The position numbers were made by a program, and so were the translations under genes. A stretch of DNA of 64,000 bases from Sporosarcina luteola. Its GTDB lineage: Bacteria > Bacillota > Bacilli > Bacillales_A > Planococcaceae. Of the stretch, positions 45,146-55,693 are shown piece by piece. Positions within the stretch are counted from its first letter, which is position 1, and every line of letters begins with the position of its first letter. The stretch covers positions 18,498 to 82,497 of the forward strand of contig NZ_JAMBOI010000012.1 in the NCBI RefSeq assembly GCF_023715535.1. Direction: 5' to 3'. The notes under the pieces were generated by a model, which saw only the letters and a list, made by a program, of their open reading frames with translations, was not told the origin of the DNA and made no database searches.

Positions 45146-45899
45146 TCGCCGCAACTCCGATCATTTCAAGGAATGATTCCGGTTCAAGGCTCGCTCCCCC
45201 GACAAGTGCGCCATCGATATGTTCCATCGATAGCAACTCGCCAATATTGCCAGGTTTCACGCTGCCGCCGTATTGGATGCGAATAGCTGCTGCTGTTTCG
45301 TCATCATATAGCTTGCCGATTTCAGCACGGATCTCGCCGCATACTTCATTCGCATCTTCAGCAGTAGCAGTTTTGCCTGTTCCGATTGCCCAGATCGGCT
45401 CGTAGGCGATGATCGCTTCCTGAGCCTGCTTAGCATTAACACCTTCAAACGCTTTTTTCACTTGGACTGCAACCGTTTCGACTGTCTTCCCAGCTTCACG
45501 TTCCTCCAAGCTTTCTCCGACACAGACAATTGGCGTCAAGCCTTTTGAAAACGCTGCCACCACTTTACGATTCACAGCTTCGTCCGTTTCATTGAAATAT
45601 TGGCGTCGTTCGGAATGACCGAGGATGACGTATGGCACGTTCAAATCGGCCAGCATTTTCGGACTTACTTCACCTGTAAACGCTCCTTCATCGACATCAT
45701 GCATCGTTTGGGCACCAATTTTCAATGGAGTGCCTTCCGTCAATTCCACGAGCGTGGACAAATAAAGGGAAGGTGGACAAATGACTGCATCGACCTTGTC
45801 CGTTTCCGGCAAGCGATCTTTCACTTCTGCCACAAAGTTTTTCGCTTCTCCCAGCGTCTTATACATTTTCCAGTTTCCTGCAATGATTCGTTTTCGCAT
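45138..45899 (-). CDS. tpiA: Triosephosphate isomerase
   Basis: A 253-residue TIM barrel. GNWKMYKT (substrate Lys), [10 protein letters not shown] (electrophile His), [11 protein letters not shown], catalytic Glu in [14 protein letters not shown] and phosphate loops [12 protein letters not shown] and [17 protein letters not shown] precedes the ATG at 45899; the longer open frame has no support. It overlaps gpmI by eight bases and follows pgk by 13. Confidence 0.98.
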   Translation of the reverse strand: MRKRIIAGNWKMYKTLGEAKNFVAEVKDRLPETDKVDAVICPPSLYLSTLVELTEGTPLKIGAQTMHDVDEGAFTGEVSPKMLADLNVPYVILGHSERRQYFNETDEAVNRKVVAAFSKGLTPIVCVGESLEEREAGKTVETVAVQVKKAFEGVNAKQAQEAIIAYEPIWAIGTGKTATAEDANEVCGEIRAEIGKLYDDETAAAIRIQYGGSVKPGNIGELLSMEHIDGALVGGASLEPESFLEMIGVAAND

Positions 45900-45912
45900 T
45901 TTTATTCCTCCG

Positions 45913-47097
45913 TCACTTATCATTCAGCGCAGTCACGCCAGGTAATTCTTTTCCTTCCATGAATTCCAATGACGCGCCACCACCTGTTGACACATGATCC
46001 ATTTTATCCGCAACGTCGAACTTTTCGACAGCTGCAGCGGAATCCCCACCGCCGATCACTGTGTATGCTTCCGTTTCAGCCATCGCTAATGCTACTTTCT
46101 TCGTGCCCGCAGCGAACGGTTCCATTTCGAAAACTCCCATCGGTCCATTCCAAAGGATGAGCTTGGAATTCCTGATGACATCCGCATACAGTTCAGCTGT
46201 TTCAGGACCGATATCAAGTCCCATCCAACCTTCCGGGATTTCGTCGATCTTGACTGTTTTCACATTCGCACTTTCGGAAAACGCATCCGCCACTACCGCA
46301 TCGATCGGTAAATGGAGTTTGACGTTCTTTTCCTTTGCTTTTTGAATAAATGATTTCGCTAGCTCGATTTTATCTTCTTCGACTAACGAATTGCCTGTTT
46401 CATACCCTTGCGCTCGCGTGAACGTATAGGAAAGGCCGCCACCGATCAATAAATGATCCACATTATCCAACAGATTATCAATGACACCGATCTTGTCCTT
46501 CACTTTCGCGCCGCCGATAATCGCTGTGAACGGCCGCTCCGGATTTGACAACGCTTTCCCGAGGACTTCCAATTCCTTTTCTAGAAGGAATCCGCTTACA
46601 GCTGGAATGAACTCAGCGATGCCCGCTGTGGAAGCGTGTGCACGATGCGCCGCACCGAATGCATCGTTGACGAACACATCTGCCAGGTCCGCGAAATTTT
46701 TCGCGAGCTCGGGATCATTCTTTTCTTCCCCAGCGTGGAATCTGACGTTTTCCAGAAGAATGATGTCGCCTGCCTTCATGTCGGCAACCGCTTGTTCCAC
46801 TTCTTCCCCGATGGAAGCATCAAGCTTCTTCACGTTTTTCCCAAGGAGCTCCGATAATCTTGCCCCGGCCGCTGTGAGGCGCATGTCTTCGTTCACTTCA
46901 CCTTTTGGCCTTCCAAGATGGCTGGCGAGAATGACCTTTGCGCCTTTTTCCGCCATGAATTCAATTGTCGGAACAGCAGCACGGATTCTTGTATCATCCG
47001 TAACTTCACCGTTTTCCATCGGCACATTGAAATCGACACGGCAAAATACGCGCTTCCCGTTCAGTTCAATATCTTTGATCGTTTGTTTGGCTATCAT
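45913..47097 (-). CDS. pgk: Phosphoglycerate kinase
   Basis: A 394-residue two-domain kinase making ATP from 1,3-bisphosphoglycerate. Substrate signature [39 protein letters not shown], nucleotide region [16 protein letters not shown] and [12 protein letters not shown], and C-terminal [27 protein letters not shown] lies eight bases before the ATG. A terminator stands between gap and this gene, so pgk-eno expression depends partly on readthrough. Confidence 0.98.
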   Translation of the reverse strand: MIAKQTIKDIELNGKRVFCRVDFNVPMENGEVTDDTRIRAAVPTIEFMAEKGAKVILASHLGRPKGEVNEDMRLTAAGARLSELLGKNVKKLDASIGEEVEQAVADMKAGDIILLENVRFHAGEEKNDPELAKNFADLADVFVNDAFGAAHRAHASTAGIAEFIPAVSGFLLEKELEVLGKALSNPERPFTAIIGGAKVKDKIGVIDNLLDNVDHLLIGGGLSYTFTRAQGYETGNSLVEEDKIELAKSFIQKAKEKNVKLHLPIDAVVADAFSESANVKTVKIDEIPEGWMGLDIGPETAELYADVIRNSKLILWNGPMGVFEMEPFAAGTKKVALAMAETEAYTVIGGGDSAAAVEKFDVADKMDHVSTGGGASLEFMEGKELPGVTALNDK

Positions 47098-47148
47098 GTA
47101 AACCGCACCCCTCTAAGAAAATTGAGCGCCAGAAACGGCGGGGAATAT

Positions 47149-47178
47149 AAAAAAAAGGAACGGGTCTCTCCGTTCCTC
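47149..47178 (-). terminator. Internal terminator between gap and pgk
   Basis: Reverse strand GGAACGG(agagac)CCGTTCC followed by eight or more T, 64 bases after gap. It should let gap be made in excess over the five downstream genes. Confidence 0.88.
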
Positions 47179-47242
47179 CTACCCATCTATCTATTATAAT
47201 GGGTCGCCATAAGAATGGCTATGTTTTAGACAATGGTCGTGC

Positions 47243-48262
<1,020 letters not shown>

Positions 48263-48300
48263 CTATGATTGGTTTCAGTTATTTACTTTATTCGTTCATG

Positions 48301-49335
48301 TTAACCTTCCAATTTTTCAAGCATGGTATGTGCTGCTCCTTCATCGGTGACAAGGATCGTCTGGCGGGGAGCGCCTGCCATATAAGACAGGATTGCTTCT
48401 GCTTTGCTTTTGCCGCCCGCAACAGAGATGATGAGCGGCACCTTTTCCAGCTGCTCCGTCTGGATGCCAACCGTTCTGATTCGATGGACGACTTTGCCTT
48501 CTTCATCAAAGTAATAGCCGAACGCTTCACCTTTCGCCCCTTGTTCACGCAGAAGATGACATTCGTTCTCGGGCGTGTTCCGCAAGTCCGCCATCCGGAG
48601 TGCATCCCCGATTCCATGCAGGACGCAATCCGTCTTCTCGTAGAGCTCCACCATCTGGATCGCAGTAGGCTCCCGTTTGAATACTTCATGCGCTTCTACA
48701 CTAAGCGACTCGGGGTAGTAAAATGAGCTGTACGTACCCCCGCTTGCTTCTGCGAATGAGGCGGCGATGACGTTCGCCTGCAATCCGATATCCTCGCCGA
48801 CCCCTCCCCTTGCAGCAATGAAGTGCAAACGATCTGCGTTTTCAAGTGAATGGATGTGCCGCGGAATCGCAGCTACCGAGCTGCCGCCAGTCACAGCAAT
48901 AATATGGCTGTCGCCGATCCGTTTCATGAATTCCGCGGCCGCTTCTTTGCCTATGAGGATTTTCACAGCCGGATTTTCATCGGAATCCCCCGGGACGATT
49001 TGTACGCTTCGGATTCCTAATAACTCGCCCAGTTTCCTAGCAATCAGTCCTTGCCCGGTCCATTCGTCACTGATAGGTCTAAGCGATTCGAGGACGGTCG
49101 CCCCCTCGCTCGTAATCGTTGCGCCCTCTTTGGCGATTCGTATAAGTCCTTCCGTTCGCAACGATTCCATCAAGTTCCTACATTCCCGCTCCGAAATATC
49201 AGCCATCTGGCCAAGCGGCCTTCGTCCAATCGGACCTGCTATTTCAATAAACTTCAAAACTTTGTACCGCTGATGTAATAACTCCATCATTTCCGGCACA
49301 AGCTTTCGTTGTGCCTCTATAATTTTCGGGATCAA
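48301..49335 (-). CDS. cggR: Central glycolytic genes regulator CggR
   Basis: A 344-residue SorC/DeoR-type repressor. The N-terminal HTH is FIEIAGPIGRRPLGQMADIS followed by ERECRNLMESLRTEGLI; the C-terminal sugar-binding domain has GGSSVAAIPRHIHSLENADR, ARGGVGEDIGLQANVIAASF and IISVAGGKSKAEAILSYM. In B. subtilis it blocks its own operon until fructose-1,6-bisphosphate rises. The start is TTG with AGAGGGG nine bases before it. It is the first gene of the glycolytic operon and has an operator-like pair upstream. Confidence 0.95.
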   Translation of the reverse strand: MIPKIIEAQRKLVPEMMELLHQRYKVLKFIEIAGPIGRRPLGQMADISERECRNLMESLRTEGLIRIAKEGATITSEGATVLESLRPISDEWTGQGLIARKLGELLGIRSVQIVPGDSDENPAVKILIGKEAAAEFMKRIGDSHIIAVTGGSSVAAIPRHIHSLENADRLHFIAARGGVGEDIGLQANVIAASFAEASGGTYSSFYYPESLSVEAHEVFKREPTAIQMVELYEKTDCVLHGIGDALRMADLRNTPENECHLLREQGAKGEAFGYYFDEEGKVVHRIRTVGIQTEQLEKVPLIISVAGGKSKAEAILSYMAGAPRQTILVTDEGAAHTMLEKLEG

Positions 49336-49358
49336 AGAAAAGCCCCTCTTTCATGATA

Positions 49359-49404
49359 GGACGAATTCTGCCCACCTATATATTATTTGTCCCACCTAGT
49401 GCAA
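49359..49404 (-). promoter_or_regulatory. cggR promoter with tandem CggR-type operator
   Basis: Reverse strand TTGCAC (49399-49404), 16 bases, TATATA (49377-49382). Two direct GGTGGG half-elements (GGTGGGACAAATAAT and GGTGGGCAGAATTCGTCC), 20 bases apart, overlap the promoter and its start. They recall the tandem CGGGAC..TGTC operator of B. subtilis with altered bases. Confidence 0.6.
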
Positions 49405-49460
49405 AAAAATATAAATCCTATTACTAGTATATACCCCACCGCCATTAAATTCAAACTTCT

Positions 49461-49697
49461 TCATCCATTTTGGAATAGATCGATCAAGTCGATATAGCCT
49501 ATCGAACCGTATAAAAGAACTTCGCCGTCTTTCTCAATGACAGGAATCATCAACATATATTTCTCATGGCTTTCATCGTCTGTCTCGATGTCGATGGTCG
49601 ACCACGTTAACGGATAGTCCTCCTGAACGAGCTTCATCATCGATTCTGCTTCGTCACATAAATGACAGCCTTTTTTTGTGTAGAATTGTACATGCAT
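49461..49697 (-). CDS. Glutaredoxin-family thioredoxin-fold protein
   Basis: A 78-residue protein: VQFYTKKGCHLCDEAESMM has the redox CxxC (Cys-His-Leu-Cys), followed by the cis-Pro MLMIPVIEKDGEVLLYG. It is the YtnI/DUF836-like short glutaredoxin type often placed before cggR in Bacillales. GAGGTG lies before the ATG at 49697. The partner and substrate are unknown. Confidence 0.88.
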   Translation of the reverse strand: MHVQFYTKKGCHLCDEAESMMKLVQEDYPLTWSTIDIETDDESHEKYMLMIPVIEKDGEVLLYGSIGYIDLIDLFQNG

Positions 49698-49803
49698 GCA
49701 GAACACCTCGAATTGCTTTTTCTTTTAGTATAAATGAAAAACAGGCTGTCTACAAAGTCAAAGTCACTACGATCTTCCGTGACAGTCTTCTTGTGTGGAA
49801 GTG

Positions 49804-49856
49804 GGTGTATGATCACTTGCCGGGGTTTATGATCACTCGCCAGGGTTTATGATCAA
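49804..49856. repeat. 20-bp minisatellite, three units
   Basis: Three copies of TTATGATCACT-type units spaced exactly 20 bases apart (TATGATCACT at 49808 and 49828, TATGATCAAA at 49848). The unit is nearly the same as in the 2.4 kb array. It lies just beyond the terminator of the TPM gene. Confidence 0.9.
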
Positions 49857-49894
49857 AAAAGGTGCAGAAAAACGAATCGTTTTTCTACACCTTT
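49855..49894 (-). terminator. Terminator of the LemA-TPM operon
   Basis: AAAGGTGCAGAAAAACGA / TCGTTTTTCTACACCTTT arms with almost no loop and a T run on the reverse strand (AAAAAA on the plus side). Confidence 0.88.
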
Positions 49895-49928
49895 GATTTT
49901 AGGGACCTTATGGACTGCCCCTTTTTAA

Positions 49929-50753
49929 TTACCAACTACGACCAGCGCCGCCTCCGCCAGTGGATCCACCGCCACCAGAGAAGCCGCCTCCGCCGCCGCC
50001 GAAGCCACCGCCACCACCGAAACCACCGCCTCCGCCAAAGGAGCCAGGGAAGAAAATCATCCCACCTCTTCCTCTTCGCCTTCCTCCAGGACCGCCGCCA
50101 CCTCCGCGACCGCCTCCCATAAAGCGGAATAGCAGATAGATGATGATAAAGATGATGATGGGTGACGGGATGCCAATGCCTGAACCGCCGCCTTGGCCAG
50201 CAAGCGTATTCACATCAGCAACTTCTCCATTCCATCCGTATTCTGCCGCAATTTCGTTATAATAAGACTTGTATGCGTTCATAATCGCCATGTCAGGTTG
50301 TTCATTTTGCAAGTATGGCACAGCAACTTCATCCATAATCCTGCCGATTTTTCCGTCAGGCAGTGCGCCTTCCAGGCCGTATCCCGGAATCAATCGAAAA
50401 TGCCGATCGTCATCCGAATTTGGAATGGTAGTCACGATAAGCAAGGCACCGTTTTGCTCATTCTTTTTGCCAAGCTGGTATTCCCTAAACGCTTTGACGG
50501 CAAAATCCTCTACCGGCTCATCACCTATACTGGGCAAAGTAAGGACCGCAAGCTCAGCACCTGTCGCCTTATTCAACTGTTGACCTAACCGGTTTAGTTC
50601 GGCTTTCTGTTCCGCGGAAAGTATGCCCGCATGATCCTGAATATAGTAATCCGAGAAATTCCATGGCGGGACGTCAGCTGCCAACGCCATTGCCGGCATG
50701 ATCATGAGACTTAGACATAGAGCGATCATGCATCGGAATGTCCTACGGATCAC
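49929..50753 (-). CDS. TPM-domain protein with glycine-rich C-terminus
   Basis: A 274-residue protein: signal peptide ending ALAAD near residue 25, TPM domain (YIQDHAGILSAEQKAELNRL ... GAELAVLTLPSIG ... GALLIVTTIPNSDDDRHFRL ... GKIGRIMDEVAVPYL), a membrane helix (SPIIIFIIIYLLFRFM) and a cytoplasmic or exposed tail of GGG, GFGGG and RRRGRGG runs ending GRSW. TPM/YgcG proteins have phosphatase-like folds and occur with LemA in envelope or photosystem repair contexts. Its GTG start overlaps the LemA stop (GTGA), so the two are translationally coupled. Confidence 0.9.
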   Translation of the reverse strand: MIRRTFRCMIALCLSLMIMPAMALAADVPPWNFSDYYIQDHAGILSAEQKAELNRLGQQLNKATGAELAVLTLPSIGDEPVEDFAVKAFREYQLGKKNEQNGALLIVTTIPNSDDDRHFRLIPGYGLEGALPDGKIGRIMDEVAVPYLQNEQPDMAIMNAYKSYYNEIAAEYGWNGEVADVNTLAGQGGGSGIGIPSPIIIFIIIYLLFRFMGGGRGGGGGPGGRRRGRGGMIFFPGSFGGGGGFGGGGGFGGGGGGFSGGGGSTGGGGAGRSW

Positions 50754-51328
50754 TTACTGTCATCTCCAAAATCAACTTTCGGTGCTTCATTCGCAGCTGC
50801 ATCCGCTTTGAAATATTCCTTCTGTTCGAATCCGAATATCGAAGCGACGAGTCTACCTGGAAAACGCTTCGTTTGCCTATTGTAGTCCGCTACGACAGTG
50901 TTATAGTCCATTCTTGCGACGCCAATCCGGTTTTCTGTTCCGGCAAGCTCATCCATCAATTGCGTAAAGTTCTGATTCGCTTTCAAATCAGGGTAATTTT
51001 CCACAACGACGAGCAATCTGCCAAGTGCATTCGAAAGCTCGGTATCTGCAGCCGCCTGCTCCTCCGGTCCTCTCGCTCCTGCAAGTCTCGCCCGTGCATC
51101 GGCTATATCAGCGATCACTTCCTTCTCGTGACTAGCATATCCTTTCACAGTGCTCACTAAGTTGGGAATTAAATCGAGCCTGCGCTGCAATTGATTTTCA
51201 ACTTGTGCATACGATTCATCGACGTTCTCTTCCAAGTTGACAAATTTGTTGTAACTCGGCACGAACATGATGCCAAGGATAACAAGAATGACAACAATGA
51301 TGGCGATTGGCCCTAATATTCTTTTCAT
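50750..51328 (-). CDS. LemA-family protein
   Basis: A 192-residue protein with one N-terminal membrane helix (ILGPIAIIVVILVILGIMFV) and the LemA helical domain: YNKFVNLEENVDESYAQVEN, QLQRRLDLIPNLVSTVKGYA, ENYPDLKANQNFTQLMDELA, RMDYNTVVADYNRQTKRFPG. LemA proteins scaffold envelope complexes; the function is poorly known. The start is ATG 51328 behind GGAG; ten upstream codons in the open frame are ignored. It is the first gene of the LemA-TPM pair. Confidence 0.93.
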   Translation of the reverse strand: MKRILGPIAIIVVILVILGIMFVPSYNKFVNLEENVDESYAQVENQLQRRLDLIPNLVSTVKGYASHEKEVIADIADARARLAGARGPEEQAAADTELSNALGRLLVVVENYPDLKANQNFTQLMDELAGTENRIGVARMDYNTVVADYNRQTKRFPGRLVASIFGFEQKEYFKADAAANEAPKVDFGDDSK

Positions 51329-51548
51329 CTTTTCACTCTCCATTCGATATAGTTGCAATACCCAAGTGGCATCGCGGCTTAAACACGTGGGTTTATATAC
51401 TATTTATCGTATGACGTGAGAAAAGGTTTCAAACATATTTTTTGTCAGTAACAAAGCGAACGCGGCGGCATTGAACAAGATAAACAAGTGATCCAAAGGT
51501 CCCGAAATGACCATATATCTTGGGAAATGATCGATATCCTGCAAAATC

Positions 51549-51577
51549 AAAAAACCGACTCCACAAACAGAGTCGGC
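51549..51577 (-). terminator. Terminator of clpP
   Basis: AACCGACTC / GAGTCGGCT arms, 7-base loop, followed on the reverse strand by a T run. Confidence 0.85.
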
Positions 51578-51591
51578 TCTTCGTACTTCTA

Positions 51592-52200
51592 TTATTTCTT
51601 CGCGTCCAATTCTTTCATGTCGCTGCGTGTGATGATATGGTCGATTAGACCGTATTCCTTCGCAAGTTCAGCTGTCATGAAGTTATCGCGGTCTGTGTCT
51701 TTTGCGATTACTTCAACAGGTTGGCCTGTGCGCTCCGCCAAAATTCCGTTCAATTTCTCACGTAGGAAGAGAATGCGTTTCGCAGCAATTTCAATTTCAG
51801 TCGCTTGCCCTTGCGCTCCGCCAAGTGGTTGGTGAATCATCACTTCTGCGTTAGGAAGCGCATAACGTTTCCCTTTTGTTCCTGCTGTCAAAAGGAAAGA
51901 TCCCATAGATGCAGCCATACCGATGCAGATCGTTTGGATATCCGGCTTGACGAATTGCATCGTATCATAGATCGCCATACCCGCTGTAATGCTACCACCC
52001 GGGCTATTAATGTAGATGGAAATGTCTTTCTCTGGATCTTCTGCTTCTAGGAAAAGTAACTGTGCAACAATCGAGTTTGCGACGTTGTCGTCGATTGCGC
52101 TTCCCAGCATGATAATGCGGTCTTTCAATAAACGGGAGTAGATATCATAAGCACGTTCTCCACGGTTCGTTTGCTCAATAACTGTAGGTATTAAATTCAT
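51592..52200 (-). CDS. clpP: ATP-dependent Clp protease proteolytic subunit ClpP
   Basis: A 202-residue serine peptidase that forms the double-ring ClpXP/ClpCP chamber. N-terminal axial loop [20 protein letters not shown], catalytic Ser in [14 protein letters not shown], His in [15 protein letters not shown] and Asp in [13 protein letters not shown]. It degrades tmRNA-tagged and misfolded proteins. AAGGAGG precedes the ATG. The upstream CtsR box places it in the heat-shock class III regulon. Confidence 0.98.
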   Translation of the reverse strand: MNLIPTVIEQTNRGERAYDIYSRLLKDRIIMLGSAIDDNVANSIVAQLLFLEAEDPEKDISIYINSPGGSITAGMAIYDTMQFVKPDIQTICIGMAASMGSFLLTAGTKGKRYALPNAEVMIHQPLGGAQGQATEIEIAAKRILFLREKLNGILAERTGQPVEVIAKDTDRDNFMTAELAKEYGLIDHIITRSDMKELDAKK

Positions 52201-52269
52201 CTTATTTCCTCCTTATGAATGGGTCAGGATTTTCGTTCTGCTGAAACCAGTTGTTTCAACTGTACTTCT

Positions 52270-52300
52270 ATCATACATATTATGGTCAATAAAGGTCAAA
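52270..52300 (-). promoter_or_regulatory. clpP promoter overlapped by a CtsR operator
   Basis: Plus-strand GGTCAATAAAGGTCAAA at 52284-52300 matches the CtsR tandem heptad (RGTCAAAnAnRGTCAAA). On the reverse strand TTGACC (52294-52299) and TATGAT (52270-52275), 18 apart, form the promoter, so CtsR would cover the -35 region. Confidence 0.85.
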
Positions 52301-52373
52301 TATAACGCTTTTAAATTAGTTGTTGCATTCATACCACTTATTTAGTACAATTAATCTTGTCTGTTACTGACAA

Positions 52374-52445
52374 GTCCTCGTGGTGCAATGGATAGCACGC
52401 AAGCCTCCGAAGCTTGAAATGTGGGTTCGACTCCCGCCGAGGGCA
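52374..52445 (+). tRNA. tRNA-Arg (anticodon CCG)
   Basis: A 72-base cloverleaf: acceptor GTCCTCG/CGAGGGC with discriminator A, D-arm with AATGGATAGC, anticodon arm CAAGC-CTCCGAA-GCTTG giving CCG, and T-arm GTGGGTTCGACTCCCGC. CCA is not encoded. It reads Arg CGG codons. It is divergent from clpP and has its own terminator. Confidence 0.96.
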
Positions 52446-52461
52446 TAATAGAGTTGATAAA

Positions 52462-52500
52462 TAAGCCTGTAAACATGTAGTCATGTTTACGGCTTTTTTT
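52462..52500 (+). terminator. Terminator of tRNA-Arg
   Basis: AAGCCTGTAAACATG / CATGTTTACGGCTT arms with TAGT loop and seven T. Confidence 0.92.
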
Positions 52501-52505
52501 ATTGT

Positions 52506-52539
52506 TCAGCCGTCTCCTATCTTCATAGAGAAACGGCTG
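52506..52539 (-). terminator. Hairpin after crh
   Basis: CAGCCGTCTCCTAT / ATAGAGAAACGGCTG arms right after the crh stop. The reverse-strand side lacks a T run, so it may be a weak terminator; readthrough would meet the tRNA terminator on the other strand. Confidence 0.5.
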
Positions 52540-52547
52540 TCTTCATA

Positions 52548-52805
52548 TTAATTTTCCTTCTCAACTAGTGCTGTAAGAGTTTCAATTGCTTGTTCTTCGT
52601 CGACGCCTTCTGCGATCAATGTCACTTCAGCGCCTCTTGCAATTGCCAAACTCATGACACCCATGATGCTTTTCGCGTTCACTTGACGTTCATCCCTTTT
52701 CAGAAAGACGTCAGACGTAAAGCGATTTGCTTCTTGCACGAAAAGCGCAGCTTGCCGTGCTTGTAATCCTGTCTTCATTTTCACTTCAACCAGTTTTTCT
52801 GCCAT
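52548..52805 (-). CDS. crh: HPr-like catabolite co-repressor Crh
   Basis: An 85-residue HPr-fold protein. The PTS phosphorylation His is replaced by Gln (KTGLQARQAALFVQEA), while the regulatory Ser-46 site VNAKSIMGVMSLAI is kept. This is the hallmark of Crh, which HPr kinase phosphorylates to assist CcpA. The helix residue after AR is Gln where Crh usually has Pro. The ATG at 52805 follows AAGGAG. HprK itself is encoded 9 kb away in this window. Confidence 0.93.
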   Translation of the reverse strand: MAEKLVEVKMKTGLQARQAALFVQEANRFTSDVFLKRDERQVNAKSIMGVMSLAIARGAEVTLIAEGVDEEQAIETLTALVEKEN

Positions 52806-52842
52806 AGTATTCGACTCCTTCCTCATGCGTTATCTACCTTTC

Positions 52843-53790
52843 TCAACGGCTTACAATTCCTCCGCTGCGAAGATTTTCCGCAATCTCTTCGATTTTCCGA
52901 AGACGATGATTCACTCCGGACTTGCTAACCGTGCCACCGCTCACCATTTCTCCAAGCTCTTTTAACGTGACATCCTGATTTTCGATGCGCAGCGACGCGA
53001 TCTCTTGTAAACGATCTGGCAATTGATCCAGCCCGATTGTGCTCTGGATGAATTTAATATTCTCCACTTGCCGTTGTGCCGCTCCAATCGTCTTATTCAT
53101 ATTGGCGGTTTCACAATTGACAAGCCGGTTGACGCTGTTCCGCATGTCCCGTAAAATCCGGACATCCTCGAATTTCATCAAGGATACGTGCGCTCCGATC
53201 AATCCCAGGAAGTCCGAGATTTTCTCTGCTTCTTTCAAATAGGCAATGAAGCCTTTCTTCCGTTCGATCGATTTTGCATTCAAGTGGAATTTGTTCATCA
53301 AATCCACTAACGCTTCGCTATGCTCTTTATAAAAAGAGAAGATCTCTAAATGATAGGAGGAAGTTTCGGGATTGTTTACAGATCCGCCTGCGAGGAATGC
53401 TCCACGCAAATAGGATCTTTGGCAGCATTTCTTTTTCACCAATTGCTCCACAATCTCGTTCTTAAATTGAAAGGTTCCTGTCAGTATATACAAGTCTTCC
53501 AATAAATGCTTCGCTCCGTCGCGGATTCGGCATATGTAGACATTGTTCTTTTTCAGGCGCATTTTTTTTCGGACGAGCAACTCGACTTTATACGGATACA
53601 ATCGCTTGATGTTTGAATAAAGTCTTCTCGCGATTGCCGCGTTTTCTGTCTGTACGTCGAGGCTCAATTGTTTATTTGAAAACGATAAGGCACCGTTCAT
53701 CCTGATAAAGGCGGCGATTTCCGCTTTCACACAGCATTCCTTGGAATCGATTTGCGTCAATTCTTTTTTCACTTCAGATGCAAAAGACAT
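52843..53790 (-). CDS. whiA: DNA-binding protein WhiA
   Basis: A 315-residue protein with an N-terminal LAGLIDADG-type domain ([20 protein letters not shown] ... [14 protein letters not shown]) and a C-terminal HTH ([20 protein letters not shown] then [20 protein letters not shown]). In Actinobacteria it controls sporulation; in Bacillus it affects cell division and chromosome segregation. GGGGG precedes the ATG. It sits between glmR and crh, 27 bases after the former. Confidence 0.96.
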   Translation of the reverse strand: MSFASEVKKELTQIDSKECCVKAEIAAFIRMNGALSFSNKQLSLDVQTENAAIARRLYSNIKRLYPYKVELLVRKKMRLKKNNVYICRIRDGAKHLLEDLYILTGTFQFKNEIVEQLVKKKCCQRSYLRGAFLAGGSVNNPETSSYHLEIFSFYKEHSEALVDLMNKFHLNAKSIERKKGFIAYLKEAEKISDFLGLIGAHVSLMKFEDVRILRDMRNSVNRLVNCETANMNKTIGAAQRQVENIKFIQSTIGLDQLPDRLQEIASLRIENQDVTLKELGEMVSGGTVSKSGVNHRLRKIEEIAENLRSGGIVSR

Positions 53791-53817
53791 GATTTTCCCC
53801 CTCTCTCTCGGCGATGA

Positions 53818-54801
53818 TCAGGTCTCCTCGCTAACGATGGTACCTTCCATATAACCCATGATCCACGATGCAACTTTACCTGCATCATGTATGATTCTTC
53901 CGTCCGCAACAGTCGAAAAGTCCCCTAGGACGATTGTGGGGACGAGCAATTGCAATGCTTCGATGTCATTTTCTACAGGAACCTGGATATCTGAAGGCGC
54001 ATCCCCGTTAAATAACGTCTGGAAATCCGTCTTGTTCAACAACACTGTGTCAATGAATTGACTGCCTGCATGATCATATAACGCCTTCACATGCTCGGAT
54101 GCCGTGTATTGGTACGTTTCGCCTTCCTGCGTCGTCAAGTTATTGATGTATACCTTCTTCGCTTCGGATGCAAGGACGGCATTACGGATGTCACTTACAA
54201 GTATCGTCGGCAAAATGCTCGTATATAAGCTCCCAGGTCCAAAAATGATCAAGTCCGCCTCTTTGATGACCTCTACCGTTTCCGGCAAAGGTTCGACCTC
54301 TTGGGGAGACACATAGACTTTCCGGATTTTGCGTCCATACACCGGGATTTTAGACTCACCGGTTACAATTGTGCCATCATCGAGCTCAGCATGCAAGGTG
54401 ATCTTTTGGTTTGCAGCCGGCAACACTTTTCCCTTAATATTCAAAACTTGGCCCATTTTTTCTACAGCGCGCGCAAAATCACCTGTAATGTCCGTCAGGG
54501 CGGCAAGCATGAGGTTGCCTAGCGAGTGCCCTTTCAAATCGTCCGAGTTGGAAAATCGATATTGGAACATTTTCTCAATCAACGGCTCGACATCTGAAAG
54601 CGCTGCCATCACTTGACGGATATCTCCGGGCGGCGGGATATTGTACTGATCCAACAGCCTCCCGGAGCTGCCCCCGTCGTCCGCGACCGTAACGATCGCG
54701 GTGAGATCGACTGGATAGGCCTTTAATCCCCGAAGCAACGTGGACAATCCTGTCCCGCCGCCAAACACGACAATTTTTTTCTTTTTCCCGGATTGCAACA
54801 T
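53818..54801 (-). CDS. glmR: Gluconeogenesis/cell-wall factor GlmR (YvcK)
   Basis: A 327-residue CofD-like Rossmann protein: KIVVFGGGTGLSTLLRGLKA, VTVADDGGSSGRLLDQY, LPPPGDIRQ-type PPPGDIRQVMAAL, HSLGNLMLAALT and FGPGSLYTSILPTIL. It binds UDP-sugars and steers carbon into peptidoglycan precursors, especially on gluconeogenic carbon sources. It starts four bases after rapZ ends, in the order nudix-rapZ-glmR-whiA-crh seen in B. subtilis. Confidence 0.96.
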   Translation of the reverse strand: MLQSGKKKKIVVFGGGTGLSTLLRGLKAYPVDLTAIVTVADDGGSSGRLLDQYNIPPPGDIRQVMAALSDVEPLIEKMFQYRFSNSDDLKGHSLGNLMLAALTDITGDFARAVEKMGQVLNIKGKVLPAANQKITLHAELDDGTIVTGESKIPVYGRKIRKVYVSPQEVEPLPETVEVIKEADLIIFGPGSLYTSILPTILVSDIRNAVLASEAKKVYINNLTTQEGETYQYTASEHVKALYDHAGSQFIDTVLLNKTDFQTLFNGDAPSDIQVPVENDIEALQLLVPTIVLGDFSTVADGRIIHDAGKVASWIMGYMEGTIVSEET

Positions 54802-54805
54802 AGTG

Positions 54806-55693
54806 TCAACCCTTTCTCTTCTCTACATCCCGATGGGTAATCAACGTCTTGTATTCTTCTTTAAAACGGTTTCCGAAGTATTCAGCGAGCGAAACGGACC
54901 GATGTTGACCGCCGGTGCAGCCGAAAGCGACGACCACTTGGGATTTTCCTTCATTCTTATATTGAGGAATAATGAATTTGAACAGATCTGTCAATTTTTC
55001 GATCAGCACTTGTGTATCATTCCATTTTAACACATACTCATATACTTCTTTCTGTAAACCGGTCAACGGTTTCAGGTCTTCGATATAATAGGGGTTCGGT
55101 AAAAAACGAACGTCAAAGACGACGTCAGCATCAATCGGCATGCCATGCTTGAAACCGAAAGAAATGAAGTTCAGGGTGAATGAGGTGTCTCCCGTAGAGG
55201 AGAATTCCGACATGATCTTTTCCCTTAACTCCCGCGGCTTCAATTTGGATGTGTTGTAGATGGAACGGGCACGGCCTCTCAGCTCAGATAAGAGGTTCCG
55301 TTCTTTGCGGATGCCTGTGAGCGGCAGTCCGCCTTCTGCGAGTGGGTGGGACCTTCTCGTTTCCTTGTACCGCCTGACGAGCGTCTCATCGTCCGCATCC
55401 AAGAATAGCAGCTTCGTCGATACGCCTTCCATTTTCAGCAAGTTATCCAATGCTCCGATCAAGGCGTCAAACAGGTCGCCCCCTCGTGTATCCATGACAG
55501 CGGCAATCCGCCTCATCTTGTTTTCGGATTTCATCATCAAATCCAGAAAAGTGACGAGCAGCTCAGGAGGCAGATTATCGATGCAATAGAACCCAAGGTC
55601 TTCGAAACTCTGCATGGCAACTGTTTTCCCGGCCCCTGACATACCAGTGATGATAACTAATTCGACATCGCTGTTCGGCAATTCATTCTCCAT
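54806..55693 (-). CDS. rapZ: RNase adapter/nucleotide-binding protein RapZ (YvcJ)
   Basis: A 295-residue P-loop protein: Walker [41 protein letters not shown], and the C-terminal [18 protein letters not shown] signature. In E. coli it targets GlmZ for decay; in Bacillus the homologue hydrolyses GTP and affects competence. Its ATG overlaps the last base of the Nudix gene's stop, so translation is coupled. Confidence 0.96.
   Translation of the reverse strand: MENELPNSDVELVIITGMSGAGKTVAMQSFEDLGFYCIDNLPPELLVTFLDLMMKSENKMRRIAAVMDTRGGDLFDALIGALDNLLKMEGVSTKLLFLDADDETLVRRYKETRRSHPLAEGGLPLTGIRKERNLLSELRGRARSIYNTSKLKPRELREKIMSEFSSTGDTSFTLNFISFGFKHGMPIDADVVFDVRFLPNPYYIEDLKPLTGLQKEVYEYVLKWNDTQVLIEKLTDLFKFIIPQYKNEGKSQVVVAFGCTGGQHRSVSLAEYFGNRFKEEYKTLITHRDVEKRKG

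Noticed and set aside
47190..47202. Promoter for pgk based on TATAAT after gap
   Set aside because: The -35 is poor and a transcript would run straight into the hairpin at 47149-47178.
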